Assembly: GCA_013042825.1 (NCBI GenBank)
Contig: JABDPL010000119.1
Coordinates: 1 to 20,700, forward strand
Origin: Flavobacteriaceae bacterium
GTDB lineage: Bacteria; Bacteroidota; Bacteroidia; Flavobacteriales; Flavobacteriaceae
DNA length: 20,700 nucleotides
Direction: 5' to 3'
Position numbers and translations under genes: made by a program
The notes under the pieces: generated by a model
What the model was told of the DNA's origin: nothing
Databases searched by the model: none
Seen by the model: the letters and a program-made list of their open reading frames with translations, nothing else
Part shown: positions 1 to 6,675 of the stretch, one piece after another
Numbering within the stretch: the stretch's first letter is position 1
How the letters are laid out: every line of letters begins with the position of its first letter

Positions 1-1218
1 CTTGATCTCAAGGGATTGTGTAGCCTTGTGGATAGCCTCCTGGAAAGAACGGCCGATACCCATTACCTCGCCAACCGATTTCATCTGCAGGCCAAGTGTA
101 CGGTCACTACCCTCAAATTTATCGAAATTCCATCGCGGGATCTTAACGATCACATAATCCAGGGTAGGTTCAAACAATGCAGAGGTTGATTTTGTTATCT
201 GATTATCCAATTCATCCAGCGTATAGCCGATGGCGAGTTTTGCAGCGATTTTCGCTATAGGATACCCAGTGGCCTTACTCGCAAGAGCAGACGAACGCGA
301 TACACGCGGATTGATCTCAATTGCTATTATGTCTTCCCTTTCATCAGGACTCACAGCGAATTGCACATTACAACCACCGGCGAAATCCCCGATACTTCGC
401 ATCATATGAATAGCCATGTCACGCATGCGCTGGTAGGTTGTGTCGCTTAAGGTCATAGCCGGAGCAACTGTGATGGAATCGCCTGTATGGATTCCCATGG
501 GATCCATATTCTCTATGGAACAGATAATAACAACATTGTCATTCGAATCCCTCAAGAGTTCCAGCTCAAATTCCTTCCAGCCGATTAAGGCCTTATCTAT
601 CATGACCTCATGAATGGGCGAAACCTCTAGTCCGCGGGTCAGGAGATTGTCGAAATCTTCTTCCTTGTGAACGAAAGACGCTCCTGCTCCACCAAGGGTA
701 AAAGAAGCCCGGATAACCAGTGGAAATCCGAATTCCTGTGCGATCTCCTTGCCTTGCAAATAGGAGGTTGCAGTGGCCTGAGGCGCCATGGCAACACCGA
801 TATCAAGCATAAGGCTTCGGAATTTCTCCCGGTCCTCTGTAATATTGATAGCATCGATATCCACACCGATGATCTCAACATCGAAGTCGTCCCAAATGCC
901 TTTCTCATCGGCTTCAATACATAAATTCAGTGCGGTTTGACCACCCATAGTAGGTAGCACGGCATCGATCTGCGGATGTTCCTTAAGAATGTGGATTAAG
1001 GATTTCGTATTCAAAGGAAGCAGATACACATGATCGGCCATTGACGGATCTGTCATGATCGTGGCCGGGTTGGAATTGATCAAAATGGTTTCAATACCAT
1101 CTTCTCTCAGGGATCGGAGCGCCTGTGATCCCGAGTAATCAAACTCACAGGCCTGACCGATGATAATAGGTCCTGAACCTATAATTAGTATGGACTTAAG
1201 GTCTTGTCTTTTCGGCAT
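1..1218 (-). CDS. carB: Carbamoyl-phosphate synthase large subunit, N-terminal part (cut by window edge)
   Basis: Makes carbamoyl phosphate from bicarbonate, ATP and ammonia (delivered from glutamine by CarA) for pyrimidine and arginine synthesis in the cytoplasm. The reverse strand reads continuously from ATG at 1218 (MPKRQDLKSILIIGSGPI) to position 1, giving 406 residues of a protein that is normally a little over 1000. Family motifs visible in order are the N-terminal GSGPIIIGQACEFDYSG, PTMGGQTALNL, the glycine-rich ATP-grasp loop ASFTLGGAG and EINPRVSRSSALASKATGYP, which together cover most of the first (carboxyphosphate) ATP-grasp domain. No frameshift or stop was seen. It lies downstream of rpmH in the same direction but is separated from it by a terminator and a possible promoter of its own. 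No carA is present in the window. The identification is secure; only the C-terminal part is unseen. Confidence 0.97.
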   Translation of the reverse strand, partial: MPKRQDLKSILIIGSGPIIIGQACEFDYSGSQALRSLREDGIETILINSNPATIMTDPSMADHVYLLPLNTKSLIHILKEHPQIDAVLPTMGGQTALNLCIEADEKGIWDDFDVEIIGVDIDAINITEDREKFRSLMLDIGVAMAPQATATSYLQGKEIAQEFGFPLVIRASFTLGGAGASFVHKEEDFDNLLTRGLEVSPIHEVMIDKALIGWKEFELELLRDSNDNVVIICSIENMDPMGIHTGDSITVAPAMTLSDTTYQRMRDMAIHMMRSIGDFAGGCNVQFAVSPDEREDIIAIEINPRVSRSSALASKATGYPIAKIAAKLAIGYTLDELDNQITKSTSALFEPTLDYVIVKIPRWNFDKFEGSDRTLGLQMKSVGEVMGIGRSFQEAIHKATQSLEIK

Positions 1219-1255
1219 ATTTCAGTTTCGGATTTCAGTTTTGGACAAAATTTTT

Positions 1256-1282
1256 CAAAATTAGCTATCTATGGGGTGCAAA
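1256..1282 (-). promoter_or_regulatory. Possible carB promoter (Bacteroidota type)
   Basis: On the reverse strand TAATTTTG (1263-1256) matches the TAnnTTTG -7 consensus and a TTTG lies at 1282-1279. The 15-bp spacing is shorter than usual, and the -33 part overlaps the rpmH terminator A-tract, so this is a moderate call. It would start a leader of about 30 nt before carB. Confidence 0.4.
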
Positions 1283-1310
1283 AAAAGGCGTTACGAAATG
1301 TAACACCTTT
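1280..1310 (-). terminator. Rho-independent terminator after rpmH
   Basis: On the reverse strand AAAGGTGTTAC (1310-1300) pairs over 11 bp, with one G-U pair, to GTAACGCCTTT (1294-1284) around a 5-nt loop, and is followed by a run of T (A-run 1280-1286 on the plus strand). It sits 24 nt after the rpmH stop codon. Confidence 0.85.
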
Positions 1311-1333
1311 AAAATATCAACAATTGTTAATCA

Positions 1334-1492
1334 TTATTTCTTATGTCTGACTTCAGATGAGACAGAAAGTTTCTTACGTCCTTTAGAACGGCGTCGGGCC
1401 AATACCTTTCTTCCGCTTACAGAGGCCATACGCTCTCTGAAACCGTGTTTGTTTTTTCTTTTACGCTTCGATGGTTGAAATGTCCTTTTCAT
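1334..1492 (-). CDS. rpmH: 50S ribosomal protein L34
   Basis: Small, very basic protein of the large ribosomal subunit. The 52-codon frame begins MKRTFQPSKRKRKNKHGFRE, the hallmark start of L34, continues with RMASVSGRKVLARRRSKGRK and ends SSEVRHKK, a few residues longer than the usual 44-46. It is below the length most ORF callers use by default but is unmistakable. ATG at 1492 is preceded by a textbook promoter and the gene is closed by a strong terminator, so it is probably transcribed alone. In many bacteria rpmH neighbours rnpA and dnaA; here it lies next to carB and a small membrane-protein gene instead. Confidence 0.97.
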   Translation of the reverse strand: MKRTFQPSKRKRKNKHGFRERMASVSGRKVLARRRSKGRKKLSVSSEVRHKK

Positions 1493-1564
1493 CGCTCTGA
1501 ACTAATTATCTGTTTCTGTTCGCTGCGCTGTTGTTTCTTGAGTCTCACTTCCAAAAGCGCCGCG

Positions 1565-1595
1565 CAAATATACAAAGGCTTTTTTATTTGGCAAA
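1565..1595 (-). promoter_or_regulatory. rpmH promoter (TTTG-19 bp-TATATTTG)
   Basis: On the reverse strand TTTG (1595-1592), a 19-bp spacer and TATATTTG (1572-1565) match the Bacteroidota sigma-A consensus fully. Transcription should start near 1558, about 65 nt before the rpmH ATG. Confidence 0.75.
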
Positions 1596-1602
1596 CCTAC
1601 TA

Positions 1603-1636
1603 TTGAAAATAATTTTAATAGATTTCCCTACCTTTG
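1603..1636 (+). promoter_or_regulatory. Promoter of the TPR-like membrane protein gene
   Basis: TTG at 1603-1605 and TACCTTTG at 1629-1636 fit the Bacteroidota promoter with a rather long 23-bp spacer. Transcription would begin near 1643, just upstream of ATG 1660, which argues against the longer frame opening at 1531. It lies back to back with the rpmH promoter, only 7 bp away. Confidence 0.6.
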
Positions 1637-1659
1637 CATTCCTATTCTTATACCCACAA

Positions 1660-2232
1660 ATGGTAAATAAATACATAAAACTAGTTGCAGCATTATTATT
1701 GCTGGCCCTTGCCGTTTATCAATTCATAGAAGGTTATATCGGTAACGGGATCATGTATATTTTTATAGCACTGATCTTCGTATTCTTGTATTTCAGAAAT
1801 GAATTTATTCTACTGGCATTCCTCAGGTTGAGAAAACAGGATTTTGCAGGTGCTGGAAAATGGCTCGACAGAATCAAATTTCCCAACTCAGCATTGACCA
1901 CGAAACAACTTGGTTATTATAATTATCTTCGAGGTCTATTGGTATCTCAAACCAATATGAATGAAGCAGAGAAATATTTTAAGAATGCGGTGAAACTGGG
2001 ATTATCTATGGATCATGATATGGCCATGGTCAAGCTAAACCTGGCAGGTATTGCGTTCAGCAAACGCCGTAAACAGGAAGCACAGAAACTTCTCGCCGAG
2101 GCAAAGAAACTGGATAAACGCGGACTGCTAACCGAGCAGATCAACATGATGAAGCAGCAGATGAAAAAAGCATCAATTCCCAAGCAGCATTATGGCGGGC
2201 AACGTCAAAATCGGCCTTCGAAACGTCGATAA
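1660..2232 (+). CDS. Small membrane protein with TPR-like helical tail
   Basis: Function unknown. The 190-residue protein starts MVNKYIKLVAALLLLALAVY. Two hydrophobic helices (about residues 7-22 and 30-58, the second ending in a basic turn) are followed by a soluble part rich in paired helices: WLDRIKFPN..., YYNYLRGLLVSQTNMNEAEKYFKNAVKLG and MVKLNLAGIAFSKRRKQEAQKLLAEAKKLD. The latter two have the A/G/Y spacing typical of tetratricopeptide repeats. The C-terminus is very basic (NRPSKRR). This suggests a membrane-anchored scaffold with the repeats in the cytoplasm, but that is inference. The frame is open back to a TTG at 1531, yet that extension would run through the promoter, so ATG 1660 is preferred. 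The next gene has its own possible promoter, so this is probably a single-gene unit. Confidence 0.8.
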   Translation: MVNKYIKLVAALLLLALAVYQFIEGYIGNGIMYIFIALIFVFLYFRNEFILLAFLRLRKQDFAGAGKWLDRIKFPNSALTTKQLGYYNYLRGLLVSQTNMNEAEKYFKNAVKLGLSMDHDMAMVKLNLAGIAFSKRRKQEAQKLLAEAKKLDKRGLLTEQINMMKQQMKKASIPKQHYGGQRQNRPSKRR

Positions 2233-2370
2233 CAGGACTAAAATTGGAATTTTTTAATTGAAAGTCTTTTCTTACTTATTTTTTCAATTATACCGCTTAT
2301 CGAGTATTTTTGGAATACCTCCATTTAATATCTAACTTAGTTAAAGCCAAAAGTTTAGCCCCTTGTAAGC
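2233..2370 (+). other. Intergenic region before the thioredoxin-fold gene
   Basis: 138 bp, AT-rich. Apart from the possible -7 element at 2305-2312, nothing is recognised; no clear terminator for the upstream gene was seen. Confidence 0.5.
2305..2312 (+). promoter_or_regulatory. Possible -7 element before the thioredoxin-fold gene
   Basis: TATTTTTG matches TAnnTTTG and would place a start about 50 nt before ATG 2371. No convincing TTG lies at the right distance upstream. Confidence 0.3.
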
Positions 2371-3075
2371 ATGTTGAGAGTGTTTACATATCTACTTATG
2401 TTAAATCTAACCCTGGCGACCTATGCCCAGGGTAAGCAGGCACTCTTATTTTCTGATGTTATTTCCGATAATCTTGAGAATTATGTTCAATCCTGTCAGC
2501 AAGCGGTCCGTGACAAGGATTATGAGCAGTTACCCCTGCTCTTCAATACCTTGGTTCAGGACCATCTTAAAGGAACCAAACTCGATGAACTCAGGATGGA
2601 ACTACTCGATGGCGGCGTCATGGATTTTTCAAAACTCGAGCGTCCGGTGTTATTAACCACAACGGCCTCCTGGTATATCAAGAATGATGAAGAAATAGAG
2701 GCGATCAATACGCTGGCAAGCGAATTTGCTGGTAAGATCGATGTGGTTGTACTGTTCTGGGATTCAAAACGCACGGTCAAAGTTCTGTCGAAGAAATATC
2801 ATGACAAGGTAAAAATAGTCTATGTGGACGAGTCATTGAACATAAACAACGAGATCATCAACACCTACAAGCATGCCCTTGGTATTCCTGCGACTTTTTA
2901 TATCTCTTCGGAACGAAAAATTGTAGACATCAACCGTGGTGGATTGGTTAAATTCAATACTGAAAGGCAGGAAGAACTCTATGCCGCCAACTATCACACC
3001 TTCCACAAACACATCGTAAAGCTGTTGCTAAAGGAACAATTATTGGATAATACTATACTGACCGATACCGATTAA
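2371..3075 (+). CDS. Exported thioredoxin-fold protein lacking the CXXC motif
   Basis: Predicted periplasmic protein of 234 residues with a signal peptide (residues 1-19, cut after ...ATYA before Q20). Residues about 85-185 follow the thioredoxin order: a strand (RPVLLTTTAS), the active-site turn, a helix, a strand (KIDVVVLFWD), a helix, a strand (VKIVYVDES), a helix, then the cis-proline loop GIPATFYIS (171-179) and the last strand pair. Where TlpA/thioredoxin proteins carry WCxxC, this one reads ASWYIKND (99-106), so both redox cysteines are missing; the only cysteine is C42. It therefore cannot act as a dithiol oxidoreductase and may be a chaperone-like or binding relative. The gene is convergent with the transglycosylase gene, 6 nt from it. 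The fold is fairly sure from the pattern; the role is unknown. Confidence 0.75.
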   Translation: MLRVFTYLLMLNLTLATYAQGKQALLFSDVISDNLENYVQSCQQAVRDKDYEQLPLLFNTLVQDHLKGTKLDELRMELLDGGVMDFSKLERPVLLTTTASWYIKNDEEIEAINTLASEFAGKIDVVVLFWDSKRTVKVLSKKYHDKVKIVYVDESLNINNEIINTYKHALGIPATFYISSERKIVDINRGGLVKFNTERQEELYAANYHTFHKHIVKLLLKEQLLDNTILTDTD

Positions 3076-3081
3076 TTAAAA

Positions 3082-4008
3082 TCAAGGGATGCTATAATAT
3101 CCTTCTTGCGGGATCTCAATATAATACAACTTCTGCGACTTGTTATTCAAATGTTTCTCACGCAGCCAGGGGTTGTGGAGTTTCAGGATCTTGTAATTAA
3201 TTCCGAAGCGATCGGCAAAATCAACAAAATCGGTTACTGCGGTGTCAACCTCTACCTTGAATGTCGGGATATTTGAATAGAGGTCCTTGTATCTGAAATT
3301 AAAGCCATAGCGATCCGGATTATTCAATATTTCCTTTAAGGCAACAATCCTGAACAAATAACGACCGGTTTCCTCTCCTAAAAGCAAATCGTAGTAACTA
3401 TCGACACCCTGATCCTTGAGTCGGCGCGAAACACCTGCCATACCAGCATTATACGATGCCGCCGCCAGAGTCCATGATCCAAACCGCTCCCTGGCCTTCA
3501 GCAGGTATTTACAGGCCACTTGGGTAGCCAGTTCAAGGTTGTAACGCTCATCTACATTGGTGTTTATTTCAAGTCCGTTTTCCCGCCCGGTGGCTTTCAT
3601 GATCTGCCAAAAACCCTTGGCACCGGCCGGAGATGTTACATTCTGCAACCCGCTTTCAATTACCGCTAAATATTTGAAATCCTCAGGAACTCCATAACGT
3701 TCGAGAATGGGTTCAATTACAGGGAAATACTTATTGGCCCTTTTGAACATCAACAGAGCATTCGATTGCCAGTAGGTATTGACCAGCAACTCACGATCCA
3801 TACGCTCCAGAATGTCAGGATTATCCAATGGTAAAGGCTCATCGGCAAAATCCAGATTTTCCGGAACATTCAAGGCGTAGACATTGTAGTCGTTGATGAT
3901 CTTTTTCTCTAGGTTGTCGTCACTTGGAGCATCTTGCACGGCATATACCAACAGCGCAGATAAACTTATAAGTCCGACAAAAGCCAAAACAGATTTTATG
4001 GTCTTCAT
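3082..4008 (-). CDS. Lytic transglycosylase, MltD-like
   Basis: Cleaves the MurNAc-GlcNAc bond of peptidoglycan with formation of an anhydro end, on the periplasmic side of the envelope. The 308-residue protein begins with a hydrophobic signal or anchor (residues 5-24). The SLT goose-type lysozyme domain covers about 95-230, with the catalytic glutamate E118 in AVIESG, then SPAGAKGFWQIM (126-137), NVDERYNLELAT and AAASYNAGMAGV with YNAG at 186-189. The C-terminal 60 residues (TFKVEVDTAVTDFVDFADRF, then INYKILKLHNPWL) resemble a single LysM-like repeat but are divergent; MltD proteins usually have clearer LysM repeats. There is no lipobox. It lies 60 nt downstream of the hydrolase gene on the same strand, with a T-rich stretch between and no clear promoter, so the two may be cotranscribed. 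Confidence 0.9.
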   Translation of the reverse strand: MKTIKSVLAFVGLISLSALLVYAVQDAPSDDNLEKKIINDYNVYALNVPENLDFADEPLPLDNPDILERMDRELLVNTYWQSNALLMFKRANKYFPVIEPILERYGVPEDFKYLAVIESGLQNVTSPAGAKGFWQIMKATGRENGLEINTNVDERYNLELATQVACKYLLKARERFGSWTLAAASYNAGMAGVSRRLKDQGVDSYYDLLLGEETGRYLFRIVALKEILNNPDRYGFNFRYKDLYSNIPTFKVEVDTAVTDFVDFADRFGINYKILKLHNPWLREKHLNNKSQKLYYIEIPQEGYYSIP

Positions 4009-4068
4009 AGTCGTATAAAGTTTACTAGGCTCTAAATTTAAAAAAAAACCGCAAGAAGTCGTTATAAA

Positions 4069-4731
4069 TTAAGACAATATCAAGCCGGGAAGGTTTCGAT
4101 TAAACCATTTATAACGATTTAAAATCATGAGATGGGTCCCGTTTTTAATGGAAATATAGTCATCCAGGTATCGCACGGGAAAAACACCATCCTTTTCACC
4201 ATGAATGTGAATGATCTCCGCGGGGGGTTCTGTTTGCTCCCAGTTCAGCAATTGCTCTAAGGCCCAATTCAGATAGGCAGGATCACTTATAGAAAGATAT
4301 TTTTTATAAAGTTCGAATCGCTTTTTGATGATATCACCATAGGCAAATCGCGCCAGCATGTCGAGTTTGGAAGCCAGTTGCGTTGGAATTAGTTTATAAC
4401 CTTTTGTCTGACGGGCCAATTTCATACGCCTGGGTAATTCTTTCCGGGATTTTACACTGGATATGATAATCAGCTTTTGAATCGAAATATGTTTGCTCAT
4501 TTCCTGAACCAGAATCCCGCCAAATGAAACGCCGACAAGGACGGGATATGACGAGTCAACAAATCCACACATTCTCAGGGCATAGTCTGTCAAAGATTCT
4601 TGCTTATGAGGAATTATCCATTCCAACCGATGGATTTTGAATCGATCTGTAGGGAGATCTATATATTCAAAAATGCTAGGATTGGCGGCCATTCCGGGCA
4701 TTAAATAAACATGTATTAACTCTTGGTTCAT
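4069..4731 (-). CDS. Alpha/beta hydrolase family protein
   Basis: Small cytoplasmic hydrolase of 220 residues; the substrate cannot be told from sequence. The nucleophile elbow GVSFGG (67-72, Ser69) follows strand YPVLV. A second strand KLIIISSV is seen, then a short helical cap, a strand AEIIHIHGEKD with the likely acid Asp181, and the likely catalytic His200 in NGTHLMI. The N-terminal YLMPGMAANPSIF is the oxyanion-hole strand-loop of this fold. ATG 4731 (MNQELIHVYL) is preferred over a TTG two codons upstream. The gene is divergent from the GNAT-like gene and may be cotranscribed with the downstream transglycosylase. It could be an esterase, lipase or thioesterase. Confidence 0.82.
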   Translation of the reverse strand: MNQELIHVYLMPGMAANPSIFEYIDLPTDRFKIHRLEWIIPHKQESLTDYALRMCGFVDSSYPVLVGVSFGGILVQEMSKHISIQKLIIISSVKSRKELPRRMKLARQTKGYKLIPTQLASKLDMLARFAYGDIIKKRFELYKKYLSISDPAYLNWALEQLLNWEQTEPPAEIIHIHGEKDGVFPVRYLDDYISIKNGTHLMILNRYKWFNRNLPGLILS

Positions 4732-4777
4732 AAGCAATTAAGGGTCCGCAATCCCCTTATTATTGCAATATTTTTTG

Positions 4778-4785
4778 TAAATTTG
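4778..4785 (+). promoter_or_regulatory. -7 element of the GNAT-like gene
   Basis: TAAATTTG is a perfect TAnnTTTG match. It would give a leader of about 48 nt before ATG 4840 and argues against the frame extension that runs back to 4723. The -33 element is poor. Confidence 0.5.
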
Positions 4786-4839
4786 CTGAACAAATCTATT
4801 GAAATTAGATTGTACTTCCGTTTTAAAAGCAGACTAATT

Positions 4840-5136
4840 ATGATTGATGCAGCAGAATTAAATGACAATGAGTTTTTACGTCAATTTGAACTAAAAGTTA
4901 ACGACGATCTTGCCAAAATCGAATACTCCCTCCAGGAACGGAAAATATTTCTCACAAAGCTTGTAGTACCCGATGAGGTAAACAATGCTAAATTTATCGA
5001 GGATTTCATTCGCGTGGTGATGGAGAACATTCAGGACAGGAATATCAGCGTGGTTCCCACAAGTCCGCCGATAGCCAAGTTCATCAGAAAGAATAGGCGC
5101 TACAAAAACATGTTGCCTGTCGGCGTGCGAATTTGA
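4840..5136 (+). CDS. Small GNAT-like N-acetyltransferase-fold protein (YidJ/PF14542 type)
   Basis: A 98-residue cytoplasmic protein starting MIDAAELNDNEFLRQFELKV. The order QFELKVNDDLAKIEYSLQERKIFLTKLVVPDE, an amphipathic helix, then ISVVPTSPPIAKFIRKNRRYKNML matches the short Acetyltransf_CG family, whose typical members read like 'A.IEY....L..THTEVP..LRGRGIA...V..CPFV..YI..HPEY'. In this protein the acetyl-CoA loop RGRGIA is replaced by NNAKFI and the conserved cysteine of the CPFV block is T/S (PTSPPI), so acetyltransferase activity is doubtful. The start is chosen because a perfect -7 element sits at 4778. A terminator follows, so it is probably a single-gene transcript. Fold assignment is moderately sure; the activity is unknown. 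Confidence 0.75.
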   Translation: MIDAAELNDNEFLRQFELKVNDDLAKIEYSLQERKIFLTKLVVPDEVNNAKFIEDFIRVVMENIQDRNISVVPTSPPIAKFIRKNRRYKNMLPVGVRI

Positions 5137-5156
5137 GTATAATTATAAATATTATA

Positions 5157-5186
5157 CCCTGTAGCCCGTGCTAAAGGGGTTTTTTT
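5157..5186 (+). terminator. Rho-independent terminator after the GNAT-like gene
   Basis: CCCT(G)TAGC, loop CCGT, GCTA(A)AGGG, then a seven-T run (5180-5186). The T run overlaps the last bases of the convergent mtaB stop codon. Confidence 0.65.
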
Positions 5187-6531
5187 ACTTCACAGTTGTC
5201 GCTGCCTTATCCATCAATTCACAGGCTTTAAACCTGACCAATCCGTCGGCATCGATCGATAGCAATTCAACATCATGCATGGTATTTACCAAAGTCGGAT
5301 CCCAGGGTGCCTTTACCTTGACGTAATTTTCGGTGAAACCGTGGATATATCCCGATTTGTTTTCACCCTCGAATAACACCTGATGCACGGTTCCCAGCTG
5401 GCTTTCATAAAAATGCCTCCTTTTCTTAACCGAGAGCCCTCTCAGCATTTTACTGCGTTTTGCCCGCACCTGGGCTGGCACAACACCTGGCATAGTTATG
5501 GCTTGGGTATTGGCCCGTTCAGAATAGGTAAATACATGCAGGTAAGAAATGTCTAATGCATTCAGGAAATTATAGGTCTCGATAAAATCGTCATCCGTTT
5601 CTCCGGGAAAACCAACGATAACATCGACCCCTATACAGGCATCGGGCATAGCCTCCCGTATCTGACGAACGCGATCCTGATAAAGTTCACGAATATAACG
5701 CCTTTTCATCAATCGCAGCAATTTGTTGCTGCCACTTTGCAAAGGCATATGAAAATGAGGCACGAATGAGCGGCTCGAACCTACAAAGGTGATGGTTTCG
5801 TCTTTTAGTAAATTCGGTTCTATCGAAGATATCCTGAGCCGGCTTATGCCTTCAATCTGATCGAGAGCCTGAACCAGTTCCAGGAAGGTATGTTCATGAC
5901 GTTTATTTCCGAACTCGCCTTTACCGTAATCGCCTATGTTAACCCCGGTAAGAACGATCTCTTTTATGCCCTGATCGGCTATTTGGCTGGCATTTTGGAG
6001 TACGTCATTCAAACTTGCACTCCTGGAGATACCTCTGGCCATGGGGATGGTACAAAAGGTACACTTATAATCACATCCATCCTGAACTTTGAGGAAGGCT
6101 CGGGTCCTGTCGCCTATTGAATAACTTCCAACATAAAAATCGGCATCTTCTATCTCGCAGGCATGAATCTGAGTCTGCGTATTCTTATCCAATTCGTTCA
6201 GATAATGGGTGATCTTAAATTTCTCGGTCGCTCCAAGGACTAAATCAACCCCATTGACATCAGCCAACTCCTCAGGTTTGAGTTGGGCATAACAGCCAAT
6301 AGCAATAACAAAGGCATCTGGATTAGTTTTGAGCGCTTGCCTGACAATCGTCTTGAAACGCTTATCGGCATTCTCCGTTACCGAGCAGGTATTGATAACA
6401 TAGATATCGGCAGGATCTTTGAAATCAACACGTTCAAAGCCTTCAGAAATAAAGTCACGGGCAATGGTAGATGTTTCTGAAAAATTCAGCTTGCATCCCA
6501 GGGTATAAAAGGCAACTTTACCAGGCTTCAT
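5185..6531 (-). CDS. mtaB: tRNA (t6A37) methylthiotransferase MtaB
   Basis: Radical-SAM enzyme that adds a methylthio group to C2 of N6-threonylcarbamoyladenosine at tRNA position 37 (ms2t6A), improving decoding of ANN codons. The 448-residue protein has the N-terminal UPF0004 domain with cluster cysteines C13 (YTLGCKLN), C49 (INTCSVT) and C80 (IGCYAQ). The radical-SAM CxxxCxxC follows at C153, C157 and C160 (DGCDYKCTFCTIP), then GVNIGDYGK, HMPLQSGSNKLLRLMKRRY and VDVIVGFPGETD, and a C-terminal TRAM-like region (about 370-435). The YTLGCKLNFSET start and TIPMARG after the radical-SAM cysteines separate MtaB from MiaB and RimO. ATG 6531 lies about 15 nt after the predicted transcription start. 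It is a stand-alone gene, convergent with the GNAT-like gene. Confidence 0.95.
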   Translation of the reverse strand: MKPGKVAFYTLGCKLNFSETSTIARDFISEGFERVDFKDPADIYVINTCSVTENADKRFKTIVRQALKTNPDAFVIAIGCYAQLKPEELADVNGVDLVLGATEKFKITHYLNELDKNTQTQIHACEIEDADFYVGSYSIGDRTRAFLKVQDGCDYKCTFCTIPMARGISRSASLNDVLQNASQIADQGIKEIVLTGVNIGDYGKGEFGNKRHEHTFLELVQALDQIEGISRLRISSIEPNLLKDETITFVGSSRSFVPHFHMPLQSGSNKLLRLMKRRYIRELYQDRVRQIREAMPDACIGVDVIVGFPGETDDDFIETYNFLNALDISYLHVFTYSERANTQAITMPGVVPAQVRAKRSKMLRGLSVKKRRHFYESQLGTVHQVLFEGENKSGYIHGFTENYVKVKAPWDPTLVNTMHDVELLSIDADGLVRFKACELMDKAATTVK

Positions 6532-6552
6532 CGTGAATCGGATTTAAGGCTG

Positions 6553-6580
6553 CAAAGTTAATAAAAAGAAAACGGTTCAA
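6553..6580 (-). promoter_or_regulatory. mtaB promoter
   Basis: On the reverse strand TTG (6580-6578), 17 bp, TAACTTTG (6560-6553), a good match to the Bacteroidota consensus. Transcription should begin near 6546, giving a very short leader to ATG 6531. Confidence 0.65.
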
Positions 6581-6675
6581 TGGTTTACACTGTATTCGGA
6601 GTACAAGGGATTAGGTGTCTGAAGATGCTGCTATTTGACCTATATGTTTTATATTTCAGTCCAATTGCGATCCGG

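Noticed and set aside
639..924. Frames on both strands inside carB
   Set aside because: The carB reading frame is continuous and full of family motifs here, so these are out-of-frame shadows.
1531..1659. N-terminal extension of the TPR-like membrane protein from a TTG at 1531
   Set aside because: It runs across the rpmH promoter and the gene's own TACCTTTG promoter; ATG 1660 lies right after the predicted transcription start.
4009..4068. Possible terminator or promoter between the hydrolase and transglycosylase genes
   Set aside because: A nine-T run is present on the reverse strand but no convincing stem precedes it, and TAAATTTA is only a partial -7 match with no -33 partner.
4761..4770. 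10-bp palindrome TATTGCAATA between the divergent hydrolase and GNAT-like genes
   Set aside because: Short, AT-rich palindromes of this size are expected by chance and no second copy was seen nearby.
4723..4839. Upstream extension of the GNAT-like gene
   Set aside because: It would start inside the divergent hydrolase gene and cross a perfect -7 element at 4778; family similarity begins after ATG 4840.
6580..6675. Upstream extension of the binding lipoprotein from ATG 6580
   Set aside because: It overlaps the mtaB promoter and would bury the lipoprotein signal peptide; ATG 6676 places the lipobox cysteine at residue 20.
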